64,000 nt of DNA from Deltaproteobacteria bacterium (lineage in GTDB: Bacteria; Myxococcota_A; Polyangia; JAAYKL01). Position 1 is the first letter of the stretch. Each line of letters begins with the position of its first letter. The stretch is taken from contig JAFGXQ010000128.1 of the NCBI GenBank assembly GCA_016936575.1, forward strand, positions 27,690-91,689, given 5' to 3'. A model generated the notes under the pieces. It saw only the letters and a list, made by a program, of their open reading frames with translations. It had not been told where the DNA came from and made no database searches. This document shows, piece after piece, positions 20,067-28,798 of this stretch. A program made the translations under genes and the position numbers.

Positions 20067-20094
20067 GGTATTCAAATACCTGTTTACCAGTAAA
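20067..20094. promoter_or_regulatory. Two adjacent palindromes, candidate operator of hcp
   Basis: GGTATT-CA-AATACC (20067-20080) and TTTAC-CA-GTAAA (20083-20094) are both perfect inverted repeats around the same central CA, with centres 15 bases apart. They lie between the Rrf2 regulator gene and hcp, 40-67 bases before the hcp start. By position they are the best candidates for binding by the adjacent Rrf2 protein; a CRP/FNR-type regulator is the alternative. Confidence 0.5.
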
Positions 20095-20177
20095 ACATTA
20101 CTTGTCAATAATATTTTTTTCGAATTTTTTTTCCCGGCCTGTCCGCGGCACGTTCACCGCGAAAGGGGAGATGACGT

Positions 20178-20588
20178 TTATCGATTGATTACATCGGCAA
20201 GCGTTACCGATGAAAAATGATCAGTCACCCGATGCTGCACTTCGTCAACCAGATTCCCGAACACGCAGTGGGCCACACCGCAATGCTTGGTTCCCAGAAT
20301 GCAGGCATCTTCTTTGGTGACGATGCCATCAATTGCTTCGTACACGTCGCGCAGGGTAATTTCTTTGGGCGACTTGGCCAACACAAACCCTCCTTTGGGA
20401 CCGCGCACAGACTTAACCAATCCAGCGCGGGTCAACCGCTGAAGTACTTTACTCAGATGATTGGCCGACACGTCAAACGCATCTGCCGCTTCAGCCGTGG
20501 CAATGGGGCGTTGAGATTCAAATTGTTCGGCCATATACGCCAAAGCGTGTATGCCCAAGTTGGCGGCATCAGATATTTTTAAAAACAA
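20178..20588 (-). CDS. Rrf2-family transcriptional regulator with three Cys (NsrR-like)
   Basis: 136 residues from a TTG start. The TTG is chosen because AAGGAGG stands five bases before it and the protein then begins MFLKISDAANLG, as Rrf2 proteins do; an upstream codon would add 12 unlikely residues. A winged helix covers residues 1-75 (VSANHLSKVLQRLTRAGLVKSVRGPKGG in parts). Three cysteines, C96-x6-C103-x4-C108, correspond to the Fe-S ligands of NsrR/IscR, with slightly different spacing. NsrR senses nitric oxide and represses hcp in several bacteria, and hcp is the next gene downstream. An assignment to NsrR is therefore likely but not proven. Confidence 0.88.
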   Translation of the reverse strand: MFLKISDAANLGIHALAYMAEQFESQRPIATAEAADAFDVSANHLSKVLQRLTRAGLVKSVRGPKGGFVLAKSPKEITLRDVYEAIDGIVTKEDACILGTKHCGVAHCVFGNLVDEVQHRVTDHFSSVTLADVINR

Positions 20589-20659
20589 GGGACCCTCCTT
20601 AAAACAGGCATAACAGTACCACAAAGACCACTAATAAAAATAGAATATTATGAAAAAAA

Positions 20660-20669
20660 GAAACGTTTC
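20660..20669. promoter_or_regulatory. GAAACGTTTC palindrome before the Rrf2 gene
   Basis: A perfect 10-bp palindrome, 71 bases before the Rrf2 start and 140 bases before trxA. Its sequence resembles LacI-family operators. No LacI-type gene is in the window, and a 10-bp match may be chance. Confidence 0.25.
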
Positions 20670-20809
20670 ATGCTTCAGCGTCAGAAAGATACCGAACAGC
20701 GAAATCAATACCTGTAATTATTTTTGACACCTCACCGCAAGCACGGGGCTCCTCTTGGCAGAAACCAACACAATATGCCGCAACCCGGCAAGTGATAAAG
20801 GAGATTGCC

Positions 20810-21139
20810 ATGAGTAATGTGAAACATGTGACCGATTCTGAATTTGAAAGCCAGGTAACAAATAGTGATGTTCCGGTGCTTGTTGATTTCTGGGCCCCCT
20901 GGTGTGCACCTTGCCGCATGGTGGGACCGGTGCTGGAACAAATCGCTCAGGAATACGACGGCCGTGCCAAGGTAGTCAAAGTGAATGTGGATGAAGAACA
21001 AATGGTGGCGGGCTCTCTCGGCGTACGCTCTATTCCGACCATCGCGCTTTTTCAGGGGGGGAAAGTAAAAGATACGATTATCGGCGCGCGCCCCAAAGAA
21101 GATTTTAAAGACCTCCTCGACCGTCATATCCTCAACTGA
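20810..21139 (+). CDS. trxA: Thioredoxin
   Basis: 109 residues with the active site WCAPC at 31-35 in FWAPWCAPCRMVGP; the usual motif is CGPC, so Gly is replaced by Ala. The cis-proline loop SIPTIALF is present. It is a general dithiol reductant in the cytoplasm. The ATG at 20810 has AAAGGAGA six bases upstream; an in-frame GTG at 20792 has none. Transcribed divergently from the Rrf2-hcp unit. A second thioredoxin domain occurs in the fusion protein at 59752. Confidence 0.95.
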   Translation: MSNVKHVTDSEFESQVTNSDVPVLVDFWAPWCAPCRMVGPVLEQIAQEYDGRAKVVKVNVDEEQMVAGSLGVRSIPTIALFQGGKVKDTIIGARPKEDFKDLLDRHILN

Positions 21140-21145
21140 CGTCTG

Positions 21146-21907
21146 CTACTGAAACTGCTGCGTCGATTCTATCAGTTCTCCAGTTTCAAATCCATCCAGG
21201 GGTTCTTCAATCACCTGACCGTCCATTGCGGTAATCCGAAGCGTGAACGGCCCCTCACCAAATCCGGCCCCATCTGTCAGAGTACCGTCGCTACCGCGTG
21301 TCAGCTCGACAAACTCCGGGTGATTCGCACTCTGCACCTCAACCGATACAATCGGAACCTTCGCATTTCGAACCCACAAACTGGTCCACCACACATTCGC
21401 CTCGGTCTGAAATTCATAGTACAGGGGCCCCGTATCCGGACACGAGGTGAACTCCCATGTCATATTTCTGGGGTATTCATCCTGATTCAATGCTTCATAC
21501 ACAGACGGGCTCACGTCAATGTCTCCCGGCTCATTAGTCACTCCATATGTCACCACTCGGGCAACAATGGATTGTCCCTCTCCGGTTTCAATCAGAATAC
21601 ATGCATCACACACGCCGCCACCCAGATTGTAGCTATTACTCACACCGGCCAGATACTCTCCGCCCAACCCGGTAGACTCCCATAACACACCGCGATATCC
21701 CCCGCCGGGTGCGCAGGCATTATGCCATTCGGACTCGGCGAAATCCACAGGCCCTAAATGATACTGACCGCTGTGCACTTCTCCGTATTGTTCCGTCGAA
21801 GTCACGGTGGGGTCGCTGTCGCCAATATCTCCCCCCGGCCCATCATCGCCGCATGCCGACGCCAGCCACCCACACATTACAATCAATAATACGAATCGAG
21901 CGTTCAT
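21146..21907 (-). CDS. Expansin-like lipoprotein
   Basis: 253 residues. A lipoprotein signal peptide ends in LASAC (Cys19). The middle part resembles the double-psi beta-barrel of expansins (CDACILIETGEGQSIVARVV, then DIDVSPSVYEALNQDEY with the catalytic-site Asp). The C-terminal part resembles the expansin carbohydrate-binding domain with aromatic residues (EANVWWTSLWVRNAK). Bacterial expansins loosen cellulose/hemicellulose contacts without hydrolysis. Lipid anchoring would hold it on the cell surface. It ends seven bases from trxA on the opposite strand. It fits with the GH5 and fibro-slime genes further on. Confidence 0.8.
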   Translation of the reverse strand: MNARFVLLIVMCGWLASACGDDGPGGDIGDSDPTVTSTEQYGEVHSGQYHLGPVDFAESEWHNACAPGGGYRGVLWESTGLGGEYLAGVSNSYNLGGGVCDACILIETGEGQSIVARVVTYGVTNEPGDIDVSPSVYEALNQDEYPRNMTWEFTSCPDTGPLYYEFQTEANVWWTSLWVRNAKVPIVSVEVQSANHPEFVELTRGSDGTLTDGAGFGEGPFTLRITAMDGQVIEEPLDGFETGELIESTQQFQ

Positions 21908-22023
21908 TTCTCCCCCCTTTCGGTTTCATTTTCCAGAAACGAAAACTGTAAAGAATGATATATGCAAAAACAATTACACACTAATCCGTTGCTCTCCAAA
22001 CAAAAACCGATCATACTTTTCCA

Positions 22024-22209
22024 ATGACCTTTTCCTGCCCCAACAACCAAGCCGAGAACCAACAATGTTCATTGCTGCGAACGCTATGTGTTCCAGGAAG
22101 GCCCGGCTGTATTCAGGAAGACAGCGCCACCTTCGCGGAAGACGTTCAAACCAGAATCAAACGAGCCGAAGAAGCCGCGCAACGTCGCTCTCGACAACCC
22201 AAACGATAA
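22024..22209 (+). CDS. Small four-Cys protein
   Basis: 61 residues with Cys at 5, 15, 22 and 29. The phrase LRTLCVPGRPGC and the opening FSCP look like a small conserved family I have seen in deltaproteobacterial genomes, but I cannot name it or its function. The four Cys suggest a bound zinc or iron-sulfur centre. The C-terminal half is a charged helix. No strong ribosome-binding site is visible. It lies between the expansin gene and the convergent sulfatase gene, and the reading frame is not a shadow of either. Confidence 0.6.
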   Translation: MTFSCPNNQAENQQCSLLRTLCVPGRPGCIQEDSATFAEDVQTRIKRAEEAAQRRSRQPKR

Positions 22210-22235
22210 GCACATGTATCCAAAATTGTTTGTAT

Positions 22236-24335
22236 TTAGTTCGATCGCGTCAGCAGCGCCCGGCGAGCCGCCAACCTTTCGGCTTCGACCGCATCCCCCA
22301 TCGTTCGACAGACCCCTTCCAGCGCCGCGATATATTCCAAGTCGTCGGGAACCAGCGTAACCGCCTGCGACAAGGTTGTGCGCGCATCTGAAAGCCTTCC
22401 GTGATCGCGATATGCGACACCGAGACTATATAGATATGGTGCCTTGTTGATTGCCGACTGTACCGCTTTTTGAATATACCGAACCCCCAGCTCAAATTGA
22501 CCATCCACCTGTATCGCAATGTAGCCCAAATTGTTGAACGCAGCGGCATCCCGCCGAATCGTAACCGCCTTTTTCAAGTGCTGTTTCGCAAGGGCATATT
22601 CTTTTTGCGCAAGATATACAGAAGCCAGGTGAAAATGAGGAAGGAAATCATCATTGTTTTCATTCAGCGCACGTTGGTAAAATTCAATCGCTTTTCCCGG
22701 CTTGTGCCAAAGACGATACAGCGTTCCCACCAGCGTCAGCAGACGAATATGATGAGGCTCAATCTGCACCGCACGAAGGTACATCTTTTCTGCGGCGTCG
22801 TAGTCCTCATTGTTCACATGAAGATTCGCCAGCTCCATAAGAAATCGAACGTTCTTCGGGTCATTTTCCACAAGTTGCGCATACACCTGGAGCGCTTCCG
22901 CAATGCGGCCTTCCTCTGCGAAATTGTTGGCTCGCTGATGTGCATTAAACGCTGCAATCCGTTCCTTCGGATCAGGTAACAGCTCGGTGGTATCTTCAAA
23001 CGGGCCATCCTCCGCAACGAAGTAACCCAACGCCTCAAGCCGTTTCGCCATCTCGTCGCTCATGGCAACCTTCCCGGTTTTCACCGACGCCACATCAACT
23101 GTCATGTTGCGTAAACGTTTTGCAATCTGCTTTGCGGACTCGGTTTCCTCACTGTATCGGTTCTCTTTTTCAAACGGATCCGCATCCAGATGGTAGTACT
23201 CCGGACCGGGCGCCTGAATATAAAAATCGTCTTTAGTGCGAAGTCCGTGAAGTTCACTCCAATGAAAACTTCTTGGAATGTATACTTCTGAATAGGTATC
23301 CCGATGACTTTTCTCTTCCCCCCGAATCAGCGGCTGCAACGAACGGCCGTCTATTTCATCGCTTCCTTTCAATGACAACTCAGACAAGATGGTCGGAAAA
23401 ATATCGACCTGACTGACGCGATATGGCACACGCGTGCCGGCGTATTCTCCGGCGGGAAATTTCATCACCATCGGCACATGGGTGGTCGCACGATAAATGA
23501 ACATACCATGCGTACTTTCACCATGATCCCCAAACCCCTCCCCGTGGTCGCCCACCAGCACCACCATAGTGTTGTCCCACTTGCCCCGTTTCTTCAACTC
23601 ATCAAAAAAATACCCCAGCCAATCATCCATATACGCAATTTCACCGTCATATGGATTGCCGTAAGCCGTTTTGTACGGATGGGGCGGATTATAGTCTGCA
23701 TGAGGATCGTAATAATGCAGCCATAAAAAAAACGGCCGGTGATTCAGTTCTGTATTCATCTCCCGAAGCCATTCGGTCGCCAGAAAGCTCACTTCGCTGG
23801 CGCGGCGGTCCACAGGCAACCGCCCTTTCTGTTTCGGCTTCACAAATCGATCATTATAAAAATGAAACCCCTGCGACAATCCGAACCGATGGTTCAAAAT
23901 ATACGATGCCACAAATGCGGTGGAAAGGTACCCCCGAGCGCTGAGCACTTCGGCCAGGGTTTGGTTCTGCTTTGACAATTCATAAATATTGTTGTCACGT
24001 ACACCATGACGAAACGGATACTTGCCGGTATGAATGCTACAGTGGGCCGGGAGCGTCACCGGCTGCGCGGCAAAGGCCTCTTCAAACAGCACACCTTCAT
24101 CGGCCAACCCGTCAATGGCCGGCGTTTTTACATGTGAATACCCATAGCATCCCAGATGGTCCGCACGAGTCGTGTCAACGGTAATCAACAAGACATTCGG
24201 TGCCATATCGGAGGACTTCCCGGGCACAGAAGAAGCGGAGGATTGGCGATGCGGCGCGACTTCCTTCGGCCTGTCGCCGCAGGACACGCACAGCAAACTC
24301 CCCGCACATGCAATAATCAGAAATAGTCGCGTCAC
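22236..24335 (-). CDS. Sulfatase-fold lipoprotein with C-terminal TPR repeats
   Basis: 699 residues. Lipobox CVSC at Cys19. Alkaline-phosphatase-superfamily (sulfatase-like) domain at 45-430, with metal ligands in ITVDTTRADHLG and GDHGEGFGDHGE. At the position where sulfatases have the formylglycine precursor in C/S-x-P-x-R, this protein has Thr94-L-P-A-H, so it should not be a formylglycine sulfatase. A Thr nucleophile, as in phosphotransfer members, is plausible. Residues 470-690 are about six TPR units (AEKMYLRAVQIEPHH, KAIEFYQRALNENND). It overlaps by four bases the upstream TPR gene, so the two act together. Confidence 0.85.
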   Translation of the reverse strand: MTRLFLIIACAGSLLCVSCGDRPKEVAPHRQSSASSVPGKSSDMAPNVLLITVDTTRADHLGCYGYSHVKTPAIDGLADEGVLFEEAFAAQPVTLPAHCSIHTGKYPFRHGVRDNNIYELSKQNQTLAEVLSARGYLSTAFVASYILNHRFGLSQGFHFYNDRFVKPKQKGRLPVDRRASEVSFLATEWLREMNTELNHRPFFLWLHYYDPHADYNPPHPYKTAYGNPYDGEIAYMDDWLGYFFDELKKRGKWDNTMVVLVGDHGEGFGDHGESTHGMFIYRATTHVPMVMKFPAGEYAGTRVPYRVSQVDIFPTILSELSLKGSDEIDGRSLQPLIRGEEKSHRDTYSEVYIPRSFHWSELHGLRTKDDFYIQAPGPEYYHLDADPFEKENRYSEETESAKQIAKRLRNMTVDVASVKTGKVAMSDEMAKRLEALGYFVAEDGPFEDTTELLPDPKERIAAFNAHQRANNFAEEGRIAEALQVYAQLVENDPKNVRFLMELANLHVNNEDYDAAEKMYLRAVQIEPHHIRLLTLVGTLYRLWHKPGKAIEFYQRALNENNDDFLPHFHLASVYLAQKEYALAKQHLKKAVTIRRDAAAFNNLGYIAIQVDGQFELGVRYIQKAVQSAINKAPYLYSLGVAYRDHGRLSDARTTLSQAVTLVPDDLEYIAALEGVCRTMGDAVEAERLAARRALLTRSN

Positions 24336-25435
24336 TCGTCACCTTTTCTGTGTCTTGCGATAAACAATCGCAACTCCGCCGCATGGGGCGCAGACGGAAA
24401 AACATCGAGATATGCGGCATACGATGCCGCCGCGTCTGAAAGCGCACCCTCCCGCAAATACACATCCCCTCTTACCCTCGCCAATTTCGCTTTATCGACC
24501 GCACCGGCATTGAAAATACCAGCATCGAGAATTTGAGCCGCAACGTTAAGCTTGCCGTTTTCCAGGTACAGCTTTGCCAGCTCCAGGCGCAGAGACAGCA
24601 GTTCCGGATGTGCGGAAACACCCGCCGCCAGAACCGCCACAATGGCATCGACCTTGCGTACGTATCTAAAAATTCGCGCCAGGTTCAAATACGCTTCCTC
24701 GTTGCTATCATCCGATTGCACGACGTCTATCAGCATCTGAATAGACCGTTCCACCTCTCCCATTCCCGATAGCGCCATGGCCAAGCCAATGCGACTCGAT
24801 GCATCACCCTTCTTTGCAACCTGTTCGGAGAATACCCGTTTCGCCTTCTCAAAATCTCTTTGTTCAAGATACAACGCTCCCAATTCAAGCGCCGAGCGGC
24901 TGTTCCGGGCTGCCGCTTTCCGCAGTCTGGATTCTGCATCTTTCAAATTTGCCAATGTTTCTTTCGCGCTGCCTGGCGCAGTCGCTGCAAACGCCCCAGT
25001 CCCGAGCAGCACCAGATTTCCTCGCGCCATTTTGTGACGCGCAACCGCTCCGGCTCGAAGACACAGCATGGCAATCACCGGCTTCTCAAATCCATGAAAA
25101 AAATTGTCATCGAGTGTTTCCAGAATACCGCGCACCTGACCGTCCGAATCGATAAACAACACATCAAGCGGAGCATCCTGCGAGGCAACAATCCCCGTAT
25201 ACCGCGCGTTGGGATACCTCACTAGGACCGCATCAAGCTGCGGTTGCTCCTTCAGCATCGCTGCTGCGAGAGGCCATTGTTCGGGCGTTGTAAGCTCCGC
25301 GGTTCTCAGTTTCACGCTGCCGGACGCGGACACCACGGTGACATTCGGTTCTGCAGATTCACCACTGAACGCTGTCGCGGCGTATAATCCCACGCTGACT
25401 AATACCCCGAAAACTGTTTTCCAATTTTTCATCAC
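24332..25435 (-). CDS. Secreted TPR-repeat protein
   Basis: 367 residues. A signal peptide (VFGVLVSVGLYAATAFSG) exports it. An N-terminal domain of about 130 residues (TGIVASQDAPLDVLFIDSDG) is not recognised. Residues 150-350 are TPR helices (LELGALYLEQRDFEKAKRVF, LRLELAKLYLENGKLNVA). First gene of a two-gene unit with the sulfatase-fold TPR lipoprotein, with a four-base overlap. Presumably a periplasmic partner; function unknown. Confidence 0.75.
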   Translation of the reverse strand: MMKNWKTVFGVLVSVGLYAATAFSGESAEPNVTVVSASGSVKLRTAELTTPEQWPLAAAMLKEQPQLDAVLVRYPNARYTGIVASQDAPLDVLFIDSDGQVRGILETLDDNFFHGFEKPVIAMLCLRAGAVARHKMARGNLVLLGTGAFAATAPGSAKETLANLKDAESRLRKAAARNSRSALELGALYLEQRDFEKAKRVFSEQVAKKGDASSRIGLAMALSGMGEVERSIQMLIDVVQSDDSNEEAYLNLARIFRYVRKVDAIVAVLAAGVSAHPELLSLRLELAKLYLENGKLNVAAQILDAGIFNAGAVDKAKLARVRGDVYLREGALSDAAASYAAYLDVFPSAPHAAELRLFIARHRKGDE

Positions 25436-25493
25436 AATGAAAAAACCGACCTTATGAATGCTTGTTTGAGGTTACGTGAGATACGCGCAACGG

Positions 25494-26396
25494 CTAGAAC
25501 AGGAGTTTAAAAATTGAAGACATCGCAGATACTCCCGCTTCACTACAACTGCATTTCACAGTATCGCCGTCAATGTCATGATCGTTGTCGTCGCTATCGT
25601 CTTCATCATAGTACCATGAATCGGTATCGCCGGTATCGGTGTCCATATCGCTGTCGCTGTCGCTATCGGCATCGGCATCGCCATCCACATCACCGTCACT
25701 GTCCGCATCGGTATCTGCGTCAGTATCGGCATCCGCATCGGCGTCTACCAGATTAATTTCGACAACTGCATTTTCCGCCGCAAACGACACAAATCCGGTT
25801 CCTCCGGTAGCCACCAGAATAAATCCCGACGACGGATCCTCTGCACCGTCACCGAACAGATCACGACGGAGTTGTTCGGTCACATCAATTCCCTCTTCTC
25901 CGAACTGCCCATTGACCGCCGGGTCCGCGTTCACAGAGACCGCTCCTTCCTCGTCAATGTAGTAATCCGCCTCATCAATCAGCAAATCTTCCTGGTCATC
26001 CGCCATGTCGAAAAGGTCGATGCTCAGCGAGGTAATGCTGCTGTTATTGATGGCGGCACCGCTTAACCCCAACAATCTGGCGCTGAAGTTGCTGGCGGTC
26101 AGATACGTGGGAAGTTCCACTCCGGACAGGGAAAATTCCAATGCACCCCGCTGGCGACGGATATTAAATGACAACGAATTACTATCGGCAACGGTTGAAC
26201 TTTCACCAACCACACAGGTATTCGCTTCAGCCACATAGGTCGATCCGACAATGGACGCCTGCGTGTCGCTGCTGCTCTGTCTTGCTTCTGTGGCCAGAAA
26301 GGAGACAGTTCCGTATTCCGGCGTGAGAACGACCACTTGGGCCGCAGCCGAACTCCCGATTAACGTTAATACCAAAATAGAAAATAATGTTCTCAT
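25494..26396 (-). CDS. Secreted protein with Asp-rich C-terminal tract
   Basis: 300 residues from the ATG at 26396, which has GGAGAT seven bases upstream and opens a signal peptide (MRTLFSILVLTLIGSSAAAQ). A 200-residue beta-rich domain follows (ALEFSLSGVELPTYL, GFILVATGGTGFVSFAAENA), reminiscent of DNRLRE-type extracellular modules. Then comes a run of Asp-Ala/Ser/Thr-Asp repeats at DNA 25640-25747. The C-terminus, VKCSCSEAG plus a short hydrophobic stretch, resembles a MYXO-CTERM sorting signal without the final Arg cluster. Role unknown; probably extracellular and calcium-binding. Confidence 0.65.
   Translation of the reverse strand: MRTLFSILVLTLIGSSAAAQVVVLTPEYGTVSFLATEARQSSSDTQASIVGSTYVAEANTCVVGESSTVADSNSLSFNIRRQRGALEFSLSGVELPTYLTASNFSARLLGLSGAAINNSSITSLSIDLFDMADDQEDLLIDEADYYIDEEGAVSVNADPAVNGQFGEEGIDVTEQLRRDLFGDGAEDPSSGFILVATGGTGFVSFAAENAVVEINLVDADADADTDADTDADSDGDVDGDADADSDSDSDMDTDTGDTDSWYYDEDDSDDNDHDIDGDTVKCSCSEAGVSAMSSIFKLLF
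25640..25747 (-). repeat. Asp-rich coding repeat
   Basis: Six-base units of GAT/GAC followed by a GCx, TCx or ACx codon, encoding DAD/DSD/DTD repeats in the secreted protein. The same type of tract recurs in at least four other exported proteins of the window. Confidence 0.85.
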
Positions 26397-26588
26397 AGAA
26401 ATATCTCCAATTATTGATGTGCACACATATTATTACTACGACATCATACAACGTGCATATATTCAACGGTAAAATGATTCAAAACCGGATTCCGCCCGTC
26501 GCTCTGCTTCGATATACGATTATTAGACCCTATTTTCACTGAATTGCAGGTTATTCCAAGGGCAAACAAAAAATCGCAGCGTACGCAC

Positions 26589-28706
26589 TTATTCCACGAT
26601 GAGAATATACTCTCCGCAGTAATTCGACGAAAATCCCTCGTACATATAGTAGCTGTCCTCGTACCCATCGGCACCGATGAAGACCAATTGGTCCTCGGCG
26701 GAACTGTTGGTATAAGTGACCAACGGGCTGCCGTCCCAGGTGGAACTGCCGGAAACACATGTGGTCAGAGAATAGTCTTCACAAGATTGAGTCACAAACA
26801 GGGCCGGTCCCTGCAATCCGCCGCCGATGGGCGCAAGTACTGCGGTAATGGTTTCCCCCGCGGGCACAACAATGCGGTACACCTGCTCGTTCCCGCCGTT
26901 GTTCTGAACACAGGTGTCCATGCCCCCTACAAAGAAATCGGTTCCGGAGCAGGTATTCCCGTGAGCGATAATCGACTCTCCGGAATAGATCCCCAAATCC
27001 CAAACCCCACAGTCCCAGGGAATACACGAATAACTGTCGTCATCCCAAACAGTTGCACCGATGCAAGACGGCGTCGCCCATACTTCGAGCGACAAATCAA
27101 CATTGTAGTACGGCGCCTCCACAACAAGATAGTAGGTTCCGGGCCCCAATGGTGTCTGCGTCAGTCGGGCATTTGAATAGCTGTCCCACACCACCGCGCA
27201 GGAATGCTCGTTCTCGGAACAATCATGCCCAGCGCCGGCTTCAAACAGCAACCCGGCGGAGTATTCGACATAATCGTTGCCGGCATACGAAATATACAAA
27301 TCGCTGGTCACGTCCAAACTGAACGAAATCACGGTTTCGTTTCCGCCCCAGCCATACCAGTACTCCGAGCAACTCAAATCAAATTTGTCATTCAACCCCG
27401 AAGAATCGGGCGTAATCTCAACAGGATACTCCTGGTTGGGTACCAGCGTGCCGAGCGCCATATCGGTTTCACAGGTTCCGCCCTGGCATTCCGTCAGTCC
27501 CACACAGGCCGCATCTGCGCAATCTGCCTCACCGTCGTAATTGTCGTCTTCACCGTTGTTGCAGATTTCCTCATACAACCCCAAATGATAGGTTACCGGA
27601 TTGGCATATCCCCACAGATCCGATGCCACCAGCAGGTAGTCACCCGGGGGCACCTGACCGAAGAGAATATTCCCGCTGCCTGACCCGGGATAATCGAAAT
27701 CGTAGTAATAGTAGGGCATGTAATACTGGCATCCCAGTTCAGCGGAAGGATTCGGGCATTCCGACGCCGTCGGGGAGTAAGCGAACAAGGCGAACAGAAT
27801 TTCGTCCCAATAGTCGGTTTCAACCTCAACCACCAGATCCCCCTGCTCCTGTACCTGCACGTGCACAATATAATCTTTTCCGGAATCCTGTTCGTAGTAG
27901 TAGTCACAGCTGGTATTCAACCAGTTCATCTGATTGTTTATCTGTGCGTATTGCTTCACGGTATCGCCCAGTGCCAGAGAAACGGTCGAGTTGATGCCAC
28001 ACGAATCCGCGTCCGAATCGGTATCGGCATCGCTGTCCGCATCGCTGTCACTGTCCGCATCGCTGTCACTGTCCGCATCGCTGTCACTGTCCCCATCACT
28101 GTCACTGTCCCCATCCGCATCCCCGTCCGCATCGCTGTCACTGTCCGCATCGCTGTCACTGTCCGCATCGCTGTCCGTATCCGCATCGGTGTCGGTATCG
28201 GCATCACCATCCACCGAGCCGCAGAACTCCTCATCTTCATCCTCTGCATACGTACAGTCGGTAATGCCGTCGCAAAGCCACCAGTTGGGAATACATTCAC
28301 CGTCAAAACAGGTGAAGTATCCGTTGGGACAATCCGAGTCCGAATCGGAGTCACTGTCGGAATCCGCGTCGCTGTCCGAATCTGAGTCGCTGTCCGAATC
28401 GCTATCTGTATCCCCATCCGCGTCGCTGTCTGTATCCCCATCCACATCCCCATCGCTGTCGCTGTCGCCGTCCGCATCACCGTCCACGTCACTGTCGCTG
28501 TCCCCATCCGCATCCCCGTCCGCATCGCTGTCAGAATCGCCATCGGCATCGCCATCACTGTCCGAATCGCTGTCGCTGTCCCCGTCCACTGTTCCCACCG
28601 GCTCCGTATCTGTCTCCAATGCGTTCGATATTTCATAACAACCGGTTGCTGCCGCTACTGCGAAAACAACTACGAGCAAATGCAGTCGATTTATTTTATT
28701 CACCAT
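26589..28706 (-). CDS. Asp-rich lipoprotein with an LDL-receptor class A module
   Basis: 705 residues. Lipobox AATGC (Cys23). Two Asp-Ser-Gly linkers (residues 41-125 and 166-234) flank an LDL-receptor class A domain with all six Cys (126, 133, 138, 145, 151, 162) and the calcium-binding Asp146, Asp150, Asp158 and Glu159. The rest, 240-705, is beta-rich, with several PPC-like repeats ([28 protein letters not shown]) and a [15 protein letters not shown] motif resembling the Cys-Asn-Gly-Asp-Asp-Asp repeats of myxobacterial secreted proteins. Likely a surface-exposed binding protein. Its ligand is unknown. Confidence 0.75.
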   Translation of the reverse strand: MVNKINRLHLLVVVFAVAAATGCYEISNALETDTEPVGTVDGDSDSDSDSDGDADGDSDSDADGDADGDSDSDVDGDADGDSDSDGDVDGDTDSDADGDTDSDSDSDSDSDSDADSDSDSDSDSDCPNGYFTCFDGECIPNWWLCDGITDCTYAEDEDEEFCGSVDGDADTDTDADTDSDADSDSDADSDSDADGDADGDSDSDGDSDSDADSDSDADSDSDADSDADTDSDADSCGINSTVSLALGDTVKQYAQINNQMNWLNTSCDYYYEQDSGKDYIVHVQVQEQGDLVVEVETDYWDEILFALFAYSPTASECPNPSAELGCQYYMPYYYYDFDYPGSGSGNILFGQVPPGDYLLVASDLWGYANPVTYHLGLYEEICNNGEDDNYDGEADCADAACVGLTECQGGTCETDMALGTLVPNQEYPVEITPDSSGLNDKFDLSCSEYWYGWGGNETVISFSLDVTSDLYISYAGNDYVEYSAGLLFEAGAGHDCSENEHSCAVVWDSYSNARLTQTPLGPGTYYLVVEAPYYNVDLSLEVWATPSCIGATVWDDDSYSCIPWDCGVWDLGIYSGESIIAHGNTCSGTDFFVGGMDTCVQNNGGNEQVYRIVVPAGETITAVLAPIGGGLQGPALFVTQSCEDYSLTTCVSGSSTWDGSPLVTYTNSSAEDQLVFIGADGYEDSYYMYEGFSSNYCGEYILIVE
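28005..28211 (-). repeat. Asp-rich coding repeat, second linker
   Basis: Imperfect 6-, 12- and 18-base repeats encoding D-S-D-A-D and D-G-D units after the LDL-A module. Such tracts can expand or contract by slippage while keeping frame. Confidence 0.85.
28332..28586 (-). repeat. Asp-rich coding repeat, first linker
   Basis: About 85 codons of alternating Asp with Ser, Gly, Ala, Thr or Val between the lipid-anchored Cys and the LDL-A module. A long open frame on the opposite strand (Ser/Leu-rich) is only its shadow. Confidence 0.85.
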
Positions 28707-28798
28707 ATTTCTCCTAAAATTAAGCTCCCCCGGTATTCCAACGCTATCATATCATTTTCAACTGTGCTTGTTCTATTTCTTCCACTCTTTTAAACCCC

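Noticed and set aside
20724..20729. TTGACA as -35 of trxA
   Set aside because: No acceptable -10 lies 16-18 bases downstream; the following bases are GC-rich.
28005..28586. CRISPR-like periodicity
   Set aside because: The short repeats are in-frame Asp/Ser/Gly codons without unique spacers of constant length; no cas genes are present.
27934..28638. Long plus-strand frame rich in Ser-Leu-Ser-Ala repeats
   Set aside because: It is the complement of the Asp-rich linkers of the lipoprotein on the minus strand. The lipoprotein has a lipobox, an LDL-A module and other domains, so its strand is the real one.
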